Program-made: the position numbers and the translations under genes
Shown: positions 60,226-64,000 of the stretch, one piece after another
Layout: every line of letters starts with the position of its first letter
How positions within the stretch are numbered: the stretch's first letter is position 1
NCBI GenBank assembly: GCA_028023455.1
Contig: JAQFVV010012546.1
Location: 2,348,081 to 2,412,080 of the forward strand
Source: Epiperipatus broadwayi
Lineage: Eukaryota; Onychophora; Udeonychophora; Euonychophora; Peripatidae
Direction of reading: 5' to 3'
DNA length: 64,000 nt
The notes under the pieces: model-generated
Databases searched by the model: none
Seen by the model: only the letters and a program-made list of their open reading frames with translations
What the model was told of the DNA's origin: nothing

Positions 60226-60712
60226 CAGGGGTGGGCAATTGTTTTGGCTCAGGGGCTGCAGAGGTTGGCAGAAGGTCGCATCTGGGGCCACTTTGTGGAA
60301 ATGAAGGTTAGTGGAGGGCCACACTTTTTTTTCATGACATAATAAACACACTGGTTTATTCCTTGTATTACCAAAGAAATATTTCTTTGTCCATTCTTCA
60401 TTAAACACATTCATTACCGATTTTACATTTTTAGAGGGTTTATGGTTTCACTAAAGTTGGAAATGTATATATTTTGTAATGGAAAGACAAAATTGAAATT
60501 AACCAGATCAACTGGAAAAGCACTGCACATCATATCTACACTGCACACGAGTATTGATATGGACATCCTAGTGGAAAGTAAGAGACGAGCCTTCCGTAGC
60601 ACACAGGAAGAAAATCTGAGTTCAGGGCGAATTTTTCTGATTGTCTTGGCGGGCCGCATAAAACCCTTAGCAGGCTGCATGGGGCCATCTGGCCGCTATT
60701 TTCACACCGATG
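60226..60712 (+). mobile_element. hAT-type MITE (487 bp)
   Basis: The left end CAGGGGTGGGCAATTGTTTTGG is the widespread hAT terminus. The right end (GGCGGGCCGCATAAAACCCTT...GGCCGCTATTTTCACACCGATG) is a mutated reverse-complement counterpart. The 8-bp TSD ttatagac (60218-60225) / ttatagat (60713-60720) matches the hAT rule in 7 of 8 bases. It is clearly richer in G+C than the surroundings. Internal frames on both strands show no transposase motif, so it is non-autonomous. Confidence 0.82.
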
Positions 60713-60720
60713 TTATAGAT

Positions 60721-61985
60721 AATACTATAAGACAAAAAATGGCTTCTTATATGCACACAAGTAAAATATATGCATGCATTTTATAAAGTTTTATTTAACA
60801 ATTTTTTTTATTTAATATTTTTAAAAAAATTATATGATTTATTAAAACAGTGGTTATTAAAAGTGTGGAGATGAGGAAGGATTATTGATATTTAGACAAA
60901 TTTATAGTGTAATCATTATGTATAAATGTATGTATCTGTTAAGTGGATAAATTATTACTTTTTGGAAAGAATATCTATTAACTTTAAAAAAACAATAATG
61001 TAACAGAAAAAAATCAAGTGTACTGTTGTGTTTGTAATACTCTTTATCAAAATAATTTTAGAATCTAATATTTAGTTATGTTCATATATATATAGTTAGG
61101 GTACAACTATATATGTAAATAAAAGCTAAAACCATTTATATTGTTTTAACAATTTGCAATTTAACATTAATAATATAAATCGCCTTATTTATTATATTAA
61201 ATGAAAAATTATGTTTAGTTTTTATCTATATATAAACAATCTAATAATCAAATGTGAAAGTAAACCACAATAATCACTTCTTATTAATATTTGCTTTTAA
61301 TGTTCTTTTTGGAATTTATTTTTAAATAATGTAATTATTTTATTTAATATGTGAATACTCTGAAAAGGTAGGTTGGCTTAAATCACATTAAAGGGCAAAA
61401 GGAGATGATGGTTATATGATTGACAACTGCGGCGTAAGTAATTTTTCTTCTTTTTTCTTTTTAATGGGAATATGTAGAAAAAAGGAATTATTAACTTATT
61501 CTTTGAAAAAAATATTAATCGTTAAAAATCATTCCATAAAATGATCTGTCCCTTGGGACGTACTTTGAAAATGATTTGCTTTTTGAAGTGATTTTATGAA
61601 AGTGGAATAGTAATTTAAAGAAATTCTCATGAGAAAACATATTTATATCATTTTAAACTTTCAGTTGAGACATAGCTAAAAGAAAAAAAAAATCAGGGAA
61701 ATTAATGTTGTTGCACATTGTAATATTTTCATACACTTAATAAATTTCTTAAATATCTATTGCATGTATATGCAAGCTATAATTACAGAAAAACAGGAAA
61801 AAAACTATTAAAGAACTATATTGATTCCAAATATTGAAAAATTCACACTCGTAAGGAGTTATCTACTCTTAAATCAAATTGATATAATATTTAAAAATTG
61901 GGATCCAACTGATTTTTGATGAAATGTATGCACATTATTTTTATAATATATATGTCATATTTGCTTATTTATATAAATATATAAA
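60721..61985. other. A+T-rich non-coding stretch
   Basis: No supported gene. A GCGGC|GTAAGT donor-like site occurs near 61430, without an upstream open exon. Confidence 0.45.
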
Positions 61986-61989
61986 ATAA

Positions 61990-62120
61990 TGGGCCCCATG
62001 TGAGAAAGATGGATGAAATAAGAAAGTTTACTGAAATGATGTGGAGAAGAAAATTTAGGATAAATGAAACTGAAATAAACATTGATAAATTTTCATTGTA
62101 CAGTAGTTGAGAATGATTGA
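61990..62120 (+). mobile_element. RTE-type LINE 3' end, eroded
   Basis: CCCCATGTGAGAAAGATGGATGAAATAAGAAA (as PHVRKMDEIRK) and GATGTGGAGAAGAAAATTTAGGA match the RTE terminus at 62.67-62.75 kb; the rest is degraded and ends in GATGATGAAAATGA. A second, older insertion beside the next one. Confidence 0.65.
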
Positions 62121-62395
62121 AAATAAAGATGATGAAAATGATTTAAAGTAACTAGCCTTCTTAAAGTTAATAAAATAATAATAAAGACAATAAAATAAAA
62201 TATTATATAGTTAAAGTATATACACACTTAAATTATTTCAATTAGGAATATGCTTATCATAAAATGAAGCTTTTAACAATATTTATATAACAATAAAAAA
62301 ATCAAAGCATTTAAAAAAATATAGGTGGTGCAAATACTTTCATTCTTAAAAATAACAAAGTATTTTTTTTTTTACAAAAGAAGAAAATGTCTAAT

Positions 62396-62812
62396 ACATG
62401 TCTGAGACTTGGACACTTAATAGAAGAGCAATACAGAGACTTCAGACCACTCAAAGGAGTATGGAGAGATGTATGTTGGGAGTAACAAGAAGAGATCGAA
62501 AACGCAATGTATGGGTAAGACAACAAACAGGTGTTACTGACCTTATTGAAAAAATTAAAAGATTGAAATGGAGTTGGGCTGGACATATTGCTAGAAGAGA
62601 TGATAATAGATGGATAATTGAAATTTTAAACTGGATTCCAAGAGATTGTAAAAGACCCAGAAAGTGACCACATGTGAGATGGATGGATGAAATAAGAAAA
62701 TGTGCAGGGGTGTTGTGGAGAAGAGAAGCTAAAGATCGGAGAAGATGGATTAAACTTGGAGAGACCTTCATCCTGCAGTGGATTGATAATGGTTGATGAT
62801 GATGATGACATG
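62396..62812 (+). pseudogene. RTE-type LINE 3' end, readable copy
   Basis: The frame starts SETWTLNRRAIQRLQTTQRS and continues with LKWSWAGHIARRDDNRW, PRDCKRPRK, PHVRWMDEIRKCAGVLWRRE and AKDRRRWIKLGETF. These are the conserved C-terminal blocks of RTE/BovB-type endonuclease-reverse transcriptases. A TGA at 62665-62667 (probably a former CGA) interrupts between KRPRK and PHVRW. The frame otherwise runs to the stop at 62794-62796 and ends in a (TGATGA)n tail. 5' truncation removed the endonuclease and RT core. Confidence 0.88.
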
Positions 62813-63185
62813 TCTACAATAGCCAAAAAAAAACAAACAACAAAAAAAAAAGCCATTTGTTTTTTCTTTAATATTTACAAACATTGTTTTAAAACAAAAT
62901 AAAATGCTAGTCGATAAAATTTGATCTCATTATATTTTTTGAATGTTTGAAATGTTTGTAAGCTATGCAACCCCAGTCCATTTGCTATAAGAGGGAGATT
63001 GAGTTTTTCCATTGAAATTGCCACTGTCTTTTCCCCCACATGAGCTTGCAACATATGGAATTAATGTATGCCGTTTTTTTTTTTTGAAAATTCAACTACA
63101 GGCATATAATATGTTATCTTGGTTATTATAAGCTTGTTAATCAGTTGCACCTTTGCATATATGGACAAATATGTCTTTGAGAGTG
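62813..63185. other. A+T-rich non-coding stretch
   Basis: No supported feature. Confidence 0.4.
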
Positions 63186-63189
63186 ATTC

Positions 63190-63957
63190 AGCGATACAAA
63201 AGATGGCAATTAGAACCTAAGTTCCAGATTTTATAATCAAAATGAATTTGAATGCTTTACCTACTAAATATTTTTTTTACATCACAGAAGAATGTACAGG
63301 TCAATTGATCCTTTGTGTGGCCTTTGCCATATGGCTGAGGAGATTTTACAGCATATAATGTTCAACTGCAAGGCCATGGAGCAGACTAAATGCATTCTGC
63401 AGGGGAAATATAGAAAACAAAACACTACAATGATGCAAATTATGTCAACTTACAAAGGTAAGCCTGTACCAGCCATAAGGGCCTCAACATTTGTCTTATA
63501 TACACTTTGGTGCACTAGGTGTGTGTTCATATTAGGTAATAATCCCAGAAGGCATCCAGCCACATTTGAGAATAAGTTGAATAAAATTCAAGTTAGAGAC
63601 AAGCAGATCACCAGCCCAGATATTTATCCAGCTACTTGGTCCCTGCTCAGACAAACAGCAAAGTTATAAAGAATGGACAATCGATTATATTATATGTAGA
63701 CAAGAACTATGTTTTAAAATAAATAAAAATAAACTCTTTCATCTTAGATTCTTTATTAAAAGTGGTCAAAATACTTTTAAAAAATAATTATAACATACAC
63801 CAAATCTTTTAAAAACTTTAAGTGCATGTAAATCCAGAAAGAACACTATCAAAAATGATAATGTAAATGTTAAAATTTGTAATAAACTTGTAGCAGTTAA
63901 TTTACTATGTAACCACTAATGTTGTATTCTTTTGAGATAATAAAGGCCTTTTGAAAC
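63190..63957 (+). pseudogene. LINE-B 3' end, second copy
   Basis: The frame at 63292-63669 encodes YRSIDPLCGLCHMAEEILQH...FNC (a zinc-binding C-x2-C...H-x4-C motif), then a tryptophan-containing segment TLWCTRCVFILGNN and a natural-looking stop. In-frame sequence before the ATG (about 63236-63290) is also LINE-like. The 3' UTR ends AATAAAGGCC and a TAA-repeat tail. It lacks the RT core (5'-truncated) but keeps a longer open C-terminus than the 49.2-kb copy. Confidence 0.7.

Positions 63958-64000
<43 letters not shown>
63958..64000. repeat. (TAA)n tail/microsatellite at the window edge
   Basis: Perfect TAA triplets continue to the end of the window, directly after the LINE-B 3' end. They may be that element's simple-repeat tail. 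Confidence 0.9.

Noticed and set aside
60442-60786. The 114-codon frame as a transposase
   Set aside because: It lies inside and runs past the hAT MITE; it shows none of the hAT catalytic or dimerisation motifs.
61380-61440. Exon ending at GCGGC|GTAAGT
   Set aside because: The donor is good, but all frames upstream close within a few codons and no acceptor is visible. GTAAGT is expected many times by chance in 64 kb.

Overview
This window is a very A+T-rich, gene-poor stretch of a metazoan nuclear genome. I judge it an aquatic or soft-bodied invertebrate from its mobile elements: Penelope-like elements (PLEs) with GIY-YIG endonuclease domains, hammerhead-ribozyme-like motifs, tRNA-derived SINEs, RTE and other LINE tails, Tc1/mariner and hAT remnants, and many (TA)n arrays. 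The species cannot be fixed from the sequence; a mollusc-like lophotrochozoan or a cnidarian would both fit. I found no convincing intact host gene. The only host-like hints are one candidate 50-bp exon (33716-33765) and a few unexplained open frames.

The dominant family is a retroposon called HPR (hairpin retroposon) here, with at least twelve copies at about 0.63, 4.2, 9.4, 14.2, 18.9, 21.3, 25.1, 32.9, 42.8, 45.3, 56.9 and 59.5 kb. Fuller copies are long inverted repeats (arms beginning AAACA(A)GGCAAAACTC) followed on one side only by a tail of about 65 bp. Most are bounded by 11-15 bp target-site duplications (TSDs), so they moved as retroposons rather than as cut-and-paste MITEs. The arms carry a conserved hammerhead-like ribozyme: a CUGAUGA box, a short stem II, GAAAC, a UAGUC cleavage box, and a two-part stem I of 6+6 bp.

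PLE remains explain where such ribozymes come from. At 31.5-32.1 kb (minus strand) a decayed PLE reverse transcriptase/GIY-YIG frame is followed by a hammerhead relic in the expected downstream position. Other PLE pieces lie at 41.9-42.2, 42.5-43.6 (split by an HPR), 48.2-49.2 and 53.2-54.9 kb.

Other layers, region by region: two LINE families (LINE-A at 4.3, 29.6 and 51.1 kb; LINE-B at 49.2 and 63.2 kb); three RTE-type 3' ends (39.6, 62.0 and 62.4 kb); eight copies of one tRNA-derived SINE, most with TSDs; a mariner transposase relic at 11.6-12.3 kb; a 1.19-kb TIR element at 28.9-30.1 kb; a GC-richer hAT MITE at 60.2-60.7 kb; several foldback elements; and (TA)n, (ATT)n and (TAA)n arrays. 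Between them is A+T-rich sequence in which I see no function. All elements look dead or non-autonomous. The most interesting theme is the overlap between PLE-type ribozymes, palindromic retroposons and chimeric insertions.
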